Assembly (NCBI GenBank): GCA_021307315.1
Contig: JAJSPD010000018.1
Location: 62,001 to 126,000 of the forward strand
Direction of reading: 5' to 3'
DNA: 64,000 nt
Origin: Bisporella sp. PMI_857
Taxonomy: Eukaryota; Ascomycota; Leotiomycetes; Helotiales; Helotiaceae
Shown here: positions 34,065 through 46,257 of the stretch, piece by piece
Numbering within the stretch: position 1 is the first letter of the stretch
How the letters are laid out: every line of letters starts with the position of its first letter
The notes under the pieces: model-generated
Told to the model about the DNA's origin: nothing
Database searches by the model: none
Seen by the model: only the letters and a program-made list of their open reading frames with translations
Program-made: the position numbers and the translations under genes

Positions 34065-37000
34065 TTTGGAAATGTGTTTAATGCACTGCATGGAATGGCG
34101 GTTGGCTCTTTAATCAGAATATAGGCCATTATAGAAAAGCGGCTGATAAAGGCCTTATATAGCCATCTTCCCATATCTGCTGAGAAATCCTCTTTCACAA
34201 TTCTATTCGCTTCATATATATTGGATTGTGAGCTGTGCATTTGCAGCGTAGCTAGATCGGCTGTGGGATTTCCCCTGAAGCCGGTTGAGGGGAATCCACT
34301 TAAGCAAGGCGGAACTCCATGAACTATACAAAAGTTCGTCCTAAGCCAAATGTTACGCTTCGGCCCGAACCATGAGTCAGCGTTGCCTGCGCCGAAAAAA
34401 AGCGGCCGGGTACAGGGATAGCACATCAAGATGTTACTTTTTTGCTACATGGTCTCATTTCTCACCATTAAGCTTTCGCTGCTTAGTCGCTGTTACTAAT
34501 TGCCTTGTGCCGGTGTACTCAATGCTTACTTATATGTGCAAGTCAAAGAAAAAGAAGGGTCATTTGATGGCTTTTGACCGCTTTCGATTTATTTATTAAA
34601 TTTCTCACAAAATTTACCAAGAATATCTTCAGGAGAAATGAGAGAGTTTTGGGCAACTTAGTTTCGGTAGGATCCGACTTTGCGCCAGTAGCTTATTCTC
34701 CACACAGTGTAATCTCTGGCATCGCCCCCTACCACTCTCTTCTAAAAGCGGGTGCCAGACTCTTAAGGTATGTTTGAAGGTGGGGTGGCCTCTTGTGGAG
34801 TTGTGAGACCTTCATTACCAGCCCCAAAGACAACAGTCAAAATACTGAGGACCCACACTTGCCCCTGTCTCTAGACCAAGGGCGAAGTTATCTATTAGTC
34901 GAAAAAGGCAAAACTGCCTTCCTCAGACTGACACGCAATTGACCTCCGATTCTATCCTTATCTTTGTCTTTTCATTTACCCTATTTGGGAGGGAAAGCTG
35001 GCGAACACGAGGCAAAATCGAGCTTCATGGAACTGCGAACACGTGATTTCAACTTTTCTCTAGCAGCCTTATTAGTGCTTTGAAGTTGAGGGCATAGCCA
35101 TTGACAATCTAAGCTTTTAGTTTTCAACGTTGTGGCTACTGCCGTCATTCTCATAAGTTCCAGGAAAGCAGCCTCTGCACTTTCAATTTGTCATGGCCTG
35201 GCCTCTGCCGATTAGTCAACGATCTAAGTGCTGGCATTGCGCTGGGATCGTAGAAGGACATAAACTGTTGCTAATAAGAAATTCTCAGCTGTGCTTACGA
35301 ATGACCTAGAAAGAGCCCTTTGGCATGGGCTTATTGTGGGTACTCAAACTTCGAGAACCTGCAATCATGACTGCATTATAACAGGGGCTTGGCAACGTCA
35401 GCACAGCTAACATAATAATCATCGGTTATATGCAGGATAAAATTCGGCTTACAAATGTTAAGCATTCGTCGATTCTAACTTCAAAATCTTTGTTTCCGAG
35501 GCAGCCTATTTTTTATGCTACGTTTGTTGTCCTCCAGATATAATAGGAGAGGATTATTCTTAACACTTAAGCGAGTGCATTAAATACAACGTGCCGTTAT
35601 TGCCTTTCTCAAAGTTCAAAAACGGCGCTCTGGCTTGAAATACGCGTTGAGAGAGAGCAAAATTTCTGCGGCACAATGTTTCAGGCATACATGGATCGGA
35701 GGTTACAATCTGTTGCATGATAGAGAAGGGATTAGCTGGCAGTTGCCTTTGACAAGCTGCCTCTTAGAACGGCTTTATTCACCATCAGCACATCTTAACA
35801 TCGCCCTTTCAATACTAGATTTTCAGGCGAACCTACAGGAATCTAGACAGGGTGTTATTTTTACCTTAAATTTAAGCTTCTGAGAAATCCCACGCTGAAT
35901 CCCCACAACCTTACTTAATCCCCACTTTTGTGCCTCGTGTTCGCTAGAAGACGAGAAACAGTTTGGTGAGTGACATACGGTCAGACTTCGATATTTCGGG
36001 AACTAATTATACCGAGAACTTCCGCATATCCAGATGCTGGCGTAGATCCCAGGCTTCCGATATATCGAAGTTTGAATGTAGCTGCACTATGTCAATGACT
36101 GATTGCTCAAGACATATTTTATATGAGCTAGCGAACAAATTACTAGAGCAAAATACGAATTTCATCGTGCCTCGTTTGGTATGGAGCTCCCGAATCTTCA
36201 GATTAACTACAATGTACATATCACTAGATCCAATGACTCGGATCTAGTTATCTTCAAAGTCAATATCTAAATCTCTAAACTTACTAGTCGATTAAACACC
36301 TGTTTTAATTCAAAGTGGCATTCGGCTTTTTGAACATTCCGTCGCTTGTCAGCATTCCTAATCTACAAGTTGAGCTGTCACCTATCGGATGCAGCCTTGA
36401 AGTGCCTTGTCTCGCCAAGGTCTTAGTTTGGTGGAATTCCGCCGCAGCACCATGGAACTGTGATATGTGCTGCATGCATGCTCCTACAGTACCTATCGTT
36501 TATTGGATAAAATGATATGCGAGTGGATAGAATACCTGACTTTGTGTTTTGGTAGGGATGAACAACCCATGACGTCGTATTTCAGGTTCGATGCCCTGCT
36601 TTTAATTACCGGGTGGCTGCCGAGACCAGAATATAGCAATTGTGGAATGGTATTGTGAGACGTGTCGAAGGAAACCTTCACAATTCAAAGTCTCAAGTTG
36701 GGAAGGTTGCGATCAAGTTGTGGAACAACTATTATGAATTTCTTTAGTTGACGTAGAAGGGCCATGGACTGTGCAAATGAGGTAAACTTTAGCTGAGATG
36801 TCGCACAGATATGAGAGCACTACATCCGGCATTCTTCGCAATCTTTCGGATATCTAGGATCTGGAGGGGTGAAATAGCTTTGTGCAGATTTCAGCTGCGA
36901 CCAAATTCTCTGTTTCAATGCCGAGTTACGTGTATTACACTTCTGTAACGGCCCAAATGATTGCAATTCAGCAAAGCAGGAGCACAAACGCCCCACAATA

Positions 37001-38244
37001 AAATATTATGGCTTGTATAAAGAATGAAAGTTTAGCCGAAACGCGTGCTTACCAGGGACTTAATAAGCCAACTGTGCTCCAAGGCACGGCTCGGCTATCG
37101 GAATTTCGTCTATCTAGTTCGAGTCAACTTTCTTATTATCCGTCATATTGATCAGCAAATATTTCGGCGAGGAAATCTTATGGCAATTGTGACCCAAGAA
37201 AGCCTCCAATATACCCTCAACAAATCTACAAACCGGAATCACCGATGCACATCGTGGGATGGTATCTCATCCCAGGTAAGAGAAGTCATCCTTGTTCATG
37301 TGGCTGGCGGGTGGCCTCCATCCTGCAGCAAATCCCGCATTGGGTCCCGTACTTTAAGTCGCAACCCCCCCCCGGGCGCTGCCGTTAGCCCCGTGGCTCT
37401 CATTTAAGCTTAATCTTAATTGGGGCAATGCGAAGGATAAAACGGACAGGAACACCTCCACGCTCAATTTGTGACCACTTACCTGCCTTATCTAGCGATC
37501 AAGCTATTTTCGCTCTTCGCCTTATACTACCTTGCAAGTTAATAGTATCCTTGCGATCAGTTACGTGCTTCAATAGTTAAACCCCACTACTGGATCATAT
37601 TTGATGCCGGATTCCGATTTGTTTGTAAAAGCGGAGCAGCGGTTTCGTAACACAACTCTGTATCTCATCCGTTGAATTCTTCAGTTTTGTATTACGCATC
37701 GGACTATTATTCAGATTAGTTACATAAAAGAACTTGCGCTTCCCGTATTCTCCTTCAGTGATTGAAGAGCATTTTCCGTTTCTCTTTGATAAATCCACCA
37801 AGTCGCCTTGAAACGCACTACTAAAATGCTCGTTGAAGCACAACAGCGGCACAGCTAGCAAAGAGCCTCGGTATATCTCCGAGCTGACCACCGCTACTGC
37901 ATGGCTTGCGCGTAGCTTAAGACGGTTTGCTCCTTATCTCAGAAGGGGTATCGTACCGTTACAGGGACCTCTTGTCCATTACCAAATTCATTAGTTCTAC
38001 GAAACTCACCAGTGGTTTGGAATACGCCCATTTACGCTGTCAAAGGCGCCTTATTTGTCCACACGCAATGGAGAAATCTCTAGACCCTGTTTACAATTCA
38101 GGATGGCAAACAATACCCAGGCATGTCCTTGGCCGCATCATACATGCTTGAAACGCCGAGCGGATTGTTTTAAAAGGGTGCCTTCGTATGATCTCCCATG
38201 ACGAATTTCTCTCTAAATCATCTTTATCAGCAAAATTAATTGCA
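34065..38244. other. Gene-poor 4.2-kb block
   Basis: No open frame over about 140 codons on either strand and no frame with family resemblance. AT-rich stretches alternate with normal ones. This could be repeat DNA decayed beyond recognition; I found no intact transposase, reverse transcriptase or long terminal repeat. The last 90 bp hold CCGAGCGG (38156-38163) in front of the AflR-like gene, an octamer that also occurs at 59504-59511 in the PKS promoter. Confidence 0.4.
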
Positions 38245-39492
38245 ATGCCTTTGATCGCACAGGGACCAAAATTAAGAACGACCTGTGATGCATGCACTGA
38301 GTCAAAGGTTAAGTGCTCGCAAACACGGCCAACCTGTGATCGTTGCGCAAAGCATTCGATTTCCTGCGTTTACAGCGTATCTCAGCGTGCTGGAAGGACG
38401 CGGAAACCGCGAAGTACGCCACCAAAGATAGAACCTCCATCCTCAAACGAAATGGACGCAACTAATATCGCATCATGGGAGCCAACTAGCACAGATCAAG
38501 ACTGGACTATGGATGATCCGACGTACTTATATCAAGGATTCTCTCAACATTGCTTACCATCCTTAGAGCATGACAGTCTGAGTCCTTCTTGCCATGATAG
38601 TGCGGCCCCATTTTCGCTGCCTAAGATGGATATATTAAGAAAGACTTCAGGAAACGGCCTAGAAATACAGCATTGTTGGGATGGTGATTACAGTAAAGAA
38701 TGGGATGTTATAGAACCAGAGAACAATCATCAGGGAGCCAAATGCAAATGCATAGCAGATGTTGTCACGTGCCTTTCATCACATAACACACACGAAGCAC
38801 GCTTTTCAATAGATCATTTCTTAGTCCAAGGACGTCAGGCTGCAGAGACTTGCAATCGAATTTTGAGGTGTCAATCAGATTGCCTTAAAGATGAAAGTGG
38901 CATGTTAGCACTTGCGTTTCTCTTAGATAGGACAGTTGGAATTTATAGCCACGCGAAGATCGAGTACCTTACAATCCTATCAAAGCGAGCGAGCAGCGTC
39001 GGAGGTGTGCAGCACACGAGAGGAAGTTCTATTTCGTCGCTAAAGAACAATCGCAGTGTTTCGAATGAGGCAATTCTCGATTCCAACACTCAATCACAAG
39101 CTTTAAGCCCCAAGCTCTTTAGAGGATCTCTGGAAACTGCTGTTATGCAACATAATGCGTTTATCAACGCATACCATTTAGACGACGAGGACGAAATTAA
39201 GCTGAAATTCGACATTGTACATCGCCACCTCCTTCGGCTTAAAACTTTGATTCAAGATTTCTCAAGCGCTGTTCAGCTTCCTCAGAACACTATATCTATT
39301 CAAGAACACAGAGGATTTTGGATGAGTTCAGACTCAGACGTGCTCGAGAAGCATGTTGGAGGTGTGCATGCTTCTGCACATTCCGAGCTCGGCAACTTGC
39401 TTGGTCGTAAATTTGCGAGTTTGTATCACAACTGGGAAATTTTTGGCAAAGAATGGAATCCAGGAAATAGAACTGAGCGGCGGAGTCTATAG
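38245..39492 (+). CDS. AflR-like Zn2Cys6 regulator
   Basis: Predicted 415-residue nuclear activator, single exon, started at MPLIAQGPKL because this places the zinc cluster close to the N-terminus as in AflR. Zinc cluster: LRTTCDACTESKVKCSQTRP then TCDRCAKHSISCVYS, six Cys in normal spacing, followed by the basic linker RAGRTRKPR. The C-terminal half carries the AflR/aflatoxin-regulatory-like domain, with a Cys-rich strand DVVTCLSS, FSIDHFLVQGRQAAETCNRIL and ALAFLLDRTVGIYSHAK. AflR recognises TCG-N5-CGA in aflatoxin genes; relatives govern other polyketide clusters. It is the leftmost gene of the inferred cluster and is separated from the others by a 3-kb gene-poor gap, so membership is likely but not certain. 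Confidence 0.85.
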   Translation: MPLIAQGPKLRTTCDACTESKVKCSQTRPTCDRCAKHSISCVYSVSQRAGRTRKPRSTPPKIEPPSSNEMDATNIASWEPTSTDQDWTMDDPTYLYQGFSQHCLPSLEHDSLSPSCHDSAAPFSLPKMDILRKTSGNGLEIQHCWDGDYSKEWDVIEPENNHQGAKCKCIADVVTCLSSHNTHEARFSIDHFLVQGRQAAETCNRILRCQSDCLKDESGMLALAFLLDRTVGIYSHAKIEYLTILSKRASSVGGVQHTRGSSISSLKNNRSVSNEAILDSNTQSQALSPKLFRGSLETAVMQHNAFINAYHLDDEDEIKLKFDIVHRHLLRLKTLIQDFSSAVQLPQNTISIQEHRGFWMSSDSDVLEKHVGGVHASAHSELGNLLGRKFASLYHNWEIFGKEWNPGNRTERRSL

Positions 39493-42400
39493 AAATGGGA
39501 TTAGGGTGACGTAGTTAGACTTTTGTGATAGAAGTTTGCGATATAGACCTGCCTGGCTGGCGGCTCTAAGGCAATAAATTAATAACTGAAGTCTTATTAA
39601 ATTTATCTCTATGGCCCCCACAATATCATCGATAACATTCTCAAAGGCTTCTTGCAGAAGTGGCTACTTGACGAGGTATTAGTAGTCATTTTTGGAAGTA
39701 ATCATCAATTGATTGACATTCGTTAAGTTTTAACAGTCTTCCGGAACGCCATAAGTACTAAAGCACCTAAGCAATTATGTATACCCAGTAGAGCTAAGCA
39801 GAAGTTAACATTGATGGTGGGCCTGGCAAAGAATTATCCATGGTGGCAGCGGCACTCTCTCACACTTATTTTCACAATTCCCTATATTTGCATTTCTTTC
39901 ACACCCTACACCATCTGTCGCATAATTTTAGAATTATATGTTTAGGTCAGGAATTTCGTTCAAAAAACAGCTGACCGTAATTTTTCATTCCATATATCAA
40001 CCTCAGGGCTTAGTGCTACTTGCGGATGTTGCTGCTTCTACTAATCCGCGATCCGTTTTCCCAATCACTCACAAACGCACTGATCAGCGACCTGGCCATC
40101 CGTTTGAATTCTTAGACAATTCATAATGTGGTCGCCATGCTCTAGCATCCATGGCTGCTGAGATTCAGCTGCTTATTGGCCTTCCCTACATGTAGTTCGG
40201 ATATATCCTAGCATCTAGGAAGGCTTAGGTGTTTTGTCAAACCATATCCCCACTTGTTTCAACCTATCTCCACCTGAGAATGTGCCGGGATCAGGGACTA
40301 TTCCGTCCATACGCAAATCTGTGTTTCTGCCTACGTTTCCTTATATTGGTATTTCTGTCAAGTCAAGTAGCTAGAATTTTTATTCGATCTGACTTATCTC
40401 GATAACTGTTTAGCCGTTTTCATATACATTACTCCAGTATTATATCTTGCGGAAGAATATTTCAAAGCTGCATAATCGAATGCGAAGTACGACCCAAGAA
40501 AGTGTCCTACATTTCCTGCAATGTTCATATTCCCGGAAGCGCATGAAGAGTTACCTACTTGCGGTACCGGCTGCATAGGAATCAGGATTTGTGGGGAAGG
40601 TGGTCAGGCTAATGGGTAAGGTATGAATTTTAGCTTTAGAATAAGGCCGGTAGATGACCATCCTGTTCTTGCATGGAGATCCAGGGCCTGGGGCGAACTA
40701 CGATCTGAAACTCGGTAAATAACTAATCCCGTTTCGGATCTATGCTCGTGTTTTCCGGGGAAATGGATTTCAGGAACTTTCGCAGGGTAGGAAACCTTAA
40801 TACCATGGAATACCATGCCTAAATGTCACAAGTGAAGTGACACCATCTTAGACAACGCTTTGTAACCATGAAAACGTTGCTAGCGCATTAACCATCGCGA
40901 TAAACGGAGGCAGCATTGAAAGACTTCGCCTGAGAAAATTGAGGGGGCCGAAGCGGTGGTATCAGAATAATACTAATATGGAAGCATATGTGTTTGGTTG
41001 AATGCTGGCTGTCTTGACGGCTAAGGTGAGGGCCTAAACATGTCAGGGAAATCGCACTACATATTACCTAATACAAACACCAGATGAAAAAGAATTTACT
41101 TGAAATTTGAGAACAGCCCACAAGACAAGCCAAACAATTTCGAATACTTACCCCCCTCCCCTTCTTTTACATTTGTGTGGTTTATTTCTATGTAAAATAG
41201 AGTACGAGTTTACGCCTAGTAGCAAGTACCCATGCATTGTTTTTTCCCTTTGGAGGACATTAAAGTCTATTAGGCTCTAAGTTTTTGGTTATTAGATAAC
41301 TATCCTTACTAACGTAAATCAAATAATGGCATATAAATATTCTCTGCCTTCCCCACGCGCGAGTAATCTGCTCGAATCAACCATATTATTCTCTCATATC
41401 CACCACGATCCTCAATTGATCTATCAACTTATGCCATGAGCCAATGGCTTATTAAGAGGGGGGCAGCTTAAAGCTCATCATAGTCACACAATATATATCG
41501 TTCATATCGACATTTTAGATGTGGATTAATGCACTGGAATTAGTTCAATAATATAACGACGTACTCTATCCTAGGCCATCTTCATGAGCAAATGGGTATC
41601 TGAAAAGTTGAATTGGTCACATGAGCGTCGGCCATATCTAGAGACTCCAAGAGGAGCAAAGAACAAAAGGATAACCAAGGATCACATAAGCGCCGTTATC
41701 AGTAGCGACGTCTAAATACCAATGGAGACCCATAGCCTTGTAGAAACCACAACTATCCAATGCTACATTTACTGGTAGCAATGACGACACTTATCGGTAG
41801 AATATAGGATAGCTCTCAACGCCAGAAAGACCATTAGGCCATCAGATCTAAGATCTCAAGGTAAAAAAGTATCTGGCTGCTTATTGGTTTGCTTAACTAT
41901 CGGTCATCGAGGTTGGTTTCGGTGATCGAACATGTCGCAAATTCTGACTAAGCAGTGAAAAGGCATCCTTCATGCTTTTAGAGAAACGAGAATGCTACCT
42001 AAGTCAACTAGCTCTCGACCACTGATAACACGATATGCGTAAACGTTTTATAATCGACGAGGTCAGGTTACTAGGGTCTTGGCGGATTGAGCATAGTAGT
42101 GACGCTGCAAAGCAACAACGCTAGAGCAGTCAGCCATTAAGCTCTCGTGTCCGAGTGCTAGGACTCAGCATATCCCTTTTATATAGATTAAGGCTACTGT
42201 TAATTGCCCCGACCTAATCATAAGCTTAAGTTCGGATGAAGGTCAATGCTACGCTAGAGGCAGGGCTACCCTGAAAGCTTGTTCAACGCAGACACAGCTA
42301 CATGCTTCTGCGAGAGGTAAGGGTAGGCTTACAGGTAGAAGTATTTCCAGTAAAACTTACGACGGCTAAAGTCGCCGGAGCACTGCAAAGTGTATCTAAT

Positions 42401-42631
42401 GCCTGTGTATCATCTCATACCTTCATCACATCGCCCGGTCTTCGGACCCCGATTGACCGCCCAGAAGATTCCAAACTATTAATTATTATGGCAGCTTTAG
42501 ACGTTAAAAAACTGTGTCCTGCTTTGGTCCAATACAAGCAGTAGCAACAATAACAACTACTAGGGAAACCCTCCGACCCAAGAACGCGACCTTGATGATA
42601 TTCCGTACGACGTAAGACTAATTGAGAAGCT
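39493..42631. other. Gene-poor 3.1-kb gap between two regulators
   Basis: No convincing coding frame. TCGG-ACC-CCGA at 42442-42452 lies about 180 bp before the second regulator gene. Otherwise I see AT-rich DNA with many stops and no identifiable mobile element. Confidence 0.4.
42442..42452. promoter_or_regulatory. TCGG-N3-CCGA upstream of second Zn2Cys6 gene
   Basis: Inverted repeat of the form reported for GliZ of the gliotoxin cluster (TCGG-N3-CCGA). The spacing differs from the N7/N8 forms in the other cluster promoters, so it may be a separate autoregulatory site. Confidence 0.35.
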
Positions 42632-45004
42632 ATGAGCGGTGGCAATGGATCAAGGCATGCTGCATGCATGGAGTGTCGTCAAAGGAAGGTTCGCTGTGAT
42701 GGAGGACAACCGTGCTGTCAAAATTGCATGCGCCGGGGCAGCACGTGTGTCTTCACCCGGAACTCAGGGCAAGAGAAAGAGGAAATGCTGAACATGATTA
42801 ATGAATTGAGTGATCGCCTATGTTTGTCCCACCACGCCCAGTCAATTGTATCTAGAGACTGGCGAACCTTGAAGCGAAAGGCTAACCGAACCCGGTAAAA
42901 CAGCACATGCAGAACAATCTCTTAAATCGCAAAATGCACCGAATCGTGTACTACCGCCACTCCTTCCACCACAAGATTCACTTCTCAATAAATTCGTCCC
43001 AGACGCGGATATAGACTTTCAAGAGTTCTGGGGCTACACGAATGGCGGGGACAGCGGGGTTTTAAACGAAACAAACGTTCCTTTGTTTTCCGAATCCCAA
43101 GGATTTGGGACGTTATGTGCCCTGCAAGCTCCCGGCACGGTACTTATTCATCCAACTGAGCTTGATTCTCTGGGTTGGCCAAATTTGAAGGCAACACAGC
43201 CAGATATCTGCACAACATCGATACATAATCACGATGCAGTGAAGGAAGAACTCTCTTCTCATGCTCTCAGTGAACTGTATGTATGAGGCTTATTTGGGAT
43301 GATCTTGCTAGGCCCTACAGAGACTGACTATTCTATCATCTTTAGGTATAGGTCTTATTTCGAGCAAGCAGACTCAAGTTGTTACATGTTGGATAAAACT
43401 AGCTTCCTCTCAAAAGTGGATGTCTTAGCGCCAGGACCAGAGCTCCTGAGTCTGAAATTCATTGTTCTTGCACATGGAACTTCAACCTCTCCTGCATATA
43501 GCTATTTACAAGATCAACTCTACGATACTTCGCGCAAATATTTCGAGACGGCCGAAACGGGAAAAGCCTTCGTAACCATCGCTGCCCTCCAAGCATGCAT
43601 CCTTCTCGCAATGTATGAACTGAAGCAACTTCTTTTCTCAAGAGCTTGGGGTAGAATTAGCCGCGCAATGTGGATGGCTGAAATGTTTGGTCTGCATAAG
43701 ATGGATATAGAATCCGGATCGCCCCGGCAGCGGTCATCTGGCTTCCGTCTCGCAACAGCATCAGATTCTCAGGAGCTGGAGGAACGCAGAAGAACCTTCT
43801 GGTCTGCCTTCATCCTTAGCAGCTTCACAAGCACTAGTGTAGGGTGGAACAACTATACTCAGATTAATTATGAAGAGGTATGATCAACACCATTGTACAC
43901 CTTGTTCTAATTTACTAACATGCCCTAGATCACAACTCTGCTACCAACTGAAAATGGAGTCGATAGGTGTACACTACCATTCCGAGCAACACTTTACAAC
44001 ACCCTCAGACACTCTGGAGTCCGAAAACTCTCAAACTTCGAAGGGCTAATTCTTGCTAGCGCACTGTATAGCCGTTGTTTGAGGCATGCAGACTATGCTC
44101 TCCACGAAAACAAGGCAGACTGCCCAAATTATGACTTTTGGATGCACCATTATCATCTCAGCGAAAGCGTCAATCAGATCACTCCCAACTCTTTTGTAGA
44201 TACTAATTTACAAACCGCCATGACCGAGTCTGCCACACTGTGCATGAATATTAGGCTCCAGGCGATCTTGATATGTCTCCATCACGCCGCTGTAGTGCGT
44301 GAATCCAAGACTTTCAACTCAACGGGGTCATTTACTTTGGAAAGCGAGACCAAATGTCTCAAAGCCGCGATGCAAGTCATGAATATGACGAGGCAGATGC
44401 GGGAGCAAGCAGATTTTGCTAATAACGTGGGTTTACTTGCGCTATATTGCCAGGACTTTCCGTGACTAACCTTTGATTGCGGCAGTCAAGCCCCTATGTA
44501 CTCTGGTCAATATACGTTGCCGCACAAGTTTACGTTCGAGCATTCCATGCTACTACCAGCTGTGGAGCGTGTTGCCCTATAACTCCAATGCACACTCCGA
44601 CATCGCCGTCACGTTCCCCAAAACTGTATGCCAATCGTTGGCCATCGACTTCAGTCTCTAGCAATGGGAGTCAAAGGCACAGCACAGGCATGAGTATCGA
44701 TACCTATGGCTCTCATAGCAATAACACCTCTTTATCAACCACCTGCAATCATGTCTCATCTATATCCCCGAGCCGGTTTGACCTCTTGGAGAATATTGAT
44801 TGTCTCTTCAGCACTCTCTCGTCTCTTAAAATGTCGAATCTCATAGCCGGTGTCTTTGAGTCTCAAATTTATCACGAGCTAGGTGGAGGGAGACGGTTGA
44901 CGGATGATCGGGCTGTTGGTCACGTTGAATTTCCGCTGGACGGTAAATGCTTGGTCAATGATTTTGTTACTAACGGAATTTCAGATATTTATAGACTGTT
45001 ATGA
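42632..45004 (+). CDS. Zn2Cys6 transcription factor of the polyketide cluster
   Basis: Predicted 703-residue regulator. Exons 42632-42821, 42904-43276, 43346-43877, 43929-44426 and 44486-45004 are all in phase. Zinc cluster: CMECRQRKVRCDGGQPCCQNC with the last Cys in RGSTCVF; an extra Cys next to the fourth is present. Intron 1 (donor GTTTGT) joins the linker to ELSDRLSHAEQSLK, a short coiled coil for dimer formation. The fungal transcription-factor domain follows (ALQACILLAMYE, RISRAMWMAEMFGLHKMD, EERRRTFWSAFILSSF), which is the usual central fold. The C-terminal part is Ser/Thr-rich. The gene lies at the left side of the biosynthetic genes and is the best candidate for binding the repeated TCGG-N7/8-CCGA sites; the AflR-like factor is the competitor. 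Confidence 0.87.
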
Positions 45005-45380
45005 TTTCATATTAAGAAGAGTAGATTGTCGTTGCAGGGGCGTGGGACTAAGCATGTATGAGTAACGAGTGATGCACAAGGTTATAGATGCTAAAGCAGC
45101 CTTAGATATAGCATGTACGAGTAACGGATTGATGATATATGAGCCATATGTTGCAATAAAATGTGGATGTGAGATTCTCTATCATGAAGTAAGACACAAA
45201 GTGCACAAAATCAAATGATCTACTGATAGAGACTTTTACTGTAAGGTCACTGAAATACACCACTAGTAATATATGAATAATTTGCTTTAGATCTCTGATT
45301 TTTGTACATGCCAAGGGACAAGTCCCCTTATTAGTCACTAAGGCGCGCTCGGACTCATTTCACATTCTTACCACAGAACC

Positions 45381-45925
45381 CAGTGTAGTAAGAAAAAATC
45401 AAAAAAATCAATTATAATTAATTATAATTATTGATTTTGATTTTGATTTTGATTTTGATTTTGATTTTGATTTTGATTTTGATTTTGATTTTGATTTAGT
45501 GATTTTCGATTTGATTTTGATTATACTTAATTGTAATCATTGATTTTGATTTTGATTTTGATTATTTATATATAGTGTCACGTTTTATCCTTGAATAACG
45601 CGTGACTTACTGTAGCCGAGCTCTCGGAGCTTTTCACGTATATAAATCCCGCTTTTTTCGAGTTTTACTTTTTTTTTTTAGCTTTAATTTTTTCGTATTA
45701 TACTACTGTTGCTTATTGTATTTGTAAATGCACAGCGTATGCTGTAACAGATTCATAATAAAACTAAATTTTAATAGTGAAATCACGTGTCGGATCCACT
45801 TTTTAATCAATTATAATCAATTATAATCCTTGATTTTGATTTTGATTTTGATTATAGTTTTTTATTTTGATTATGATTATGATTACGGGTCTAGTAAATT
45901 GATTATAATTGATTTTCCTACACTG
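45381..45925. mobile_element. MITE-like AT-rich element with TTTTGA repeats
   Basis: 545 bp bounded by inverted CAGTGTAG and CTACACTG; homology between the two ends continues inward (AAAATCAATTATAAT type), so terminal inverted repeats are about 30 bp with mismatches. No coding capacity. Internal regions hold an expanded TTTTGA hexamer and a smaller inverted pair GTCACG..CGTGAC at about 45577-45604. CAGTG ends are common in hAT-type DNA transposons, but no clear target-site duplication flanks it, so class is uncertain. Confidence 0.55.
45431..45497. repeat. TTTTGA hexanucleotide microsatellite
   Basis: About eleven tandem copies of TTTTGA inside the MITE-like element; shorter runs of the same unit recur at about 45541-45565 and 45832-45855, each beside TTATAATCAATTA-like blocks. 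Confidence 0.9.
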
Positions 45926-46257
45926 CCCTCGTCACATCTATTGCCACTAGCAGAATAATATAAGACAAGAAGCCTTATACCATGACTAATTTCCTTATCT
46001 TGTTTTATACCGATATTGGCGTAGTGTAAAGCGTTGAGTTATTACCTACCCTGTTGCAACCGAAAAATATCTAATACTTGGTCAACACAGGTTCGCAATA
46101 AGGAACCACGCTGTGAGGGAATGTTTTACTATACATGTAGCTACAGAAATGTGTCAAAGTAACTTCTCTTCTGTCGCTGCCGGTAATTCTAAATCGTCAT
46201 GAGATTGTTTTACAAATTTGTCATAACCGAATAATATCGAATTTTCTAGGTCAAGCC
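45926..46257. other. Intergenic, ~330 bp
   Basis: 3' flank of the FAD monooxygenase and the right side of the repeat element. No feature recognised. Confidence 0.4.

Noticed and set aside
36580..36650. tRNA-like T-loop sequence GGTTCGATGCC
   Set aside because: No acceptor stem or anticodon arm can be folded around it.
45431..45497. CRISPR or telomere-type array
   Set aside because: A perfect hexamer microsatellite without spacers, not the fungal TTAGGG unit, inside an AT-rich element; the host is a eukaryote.
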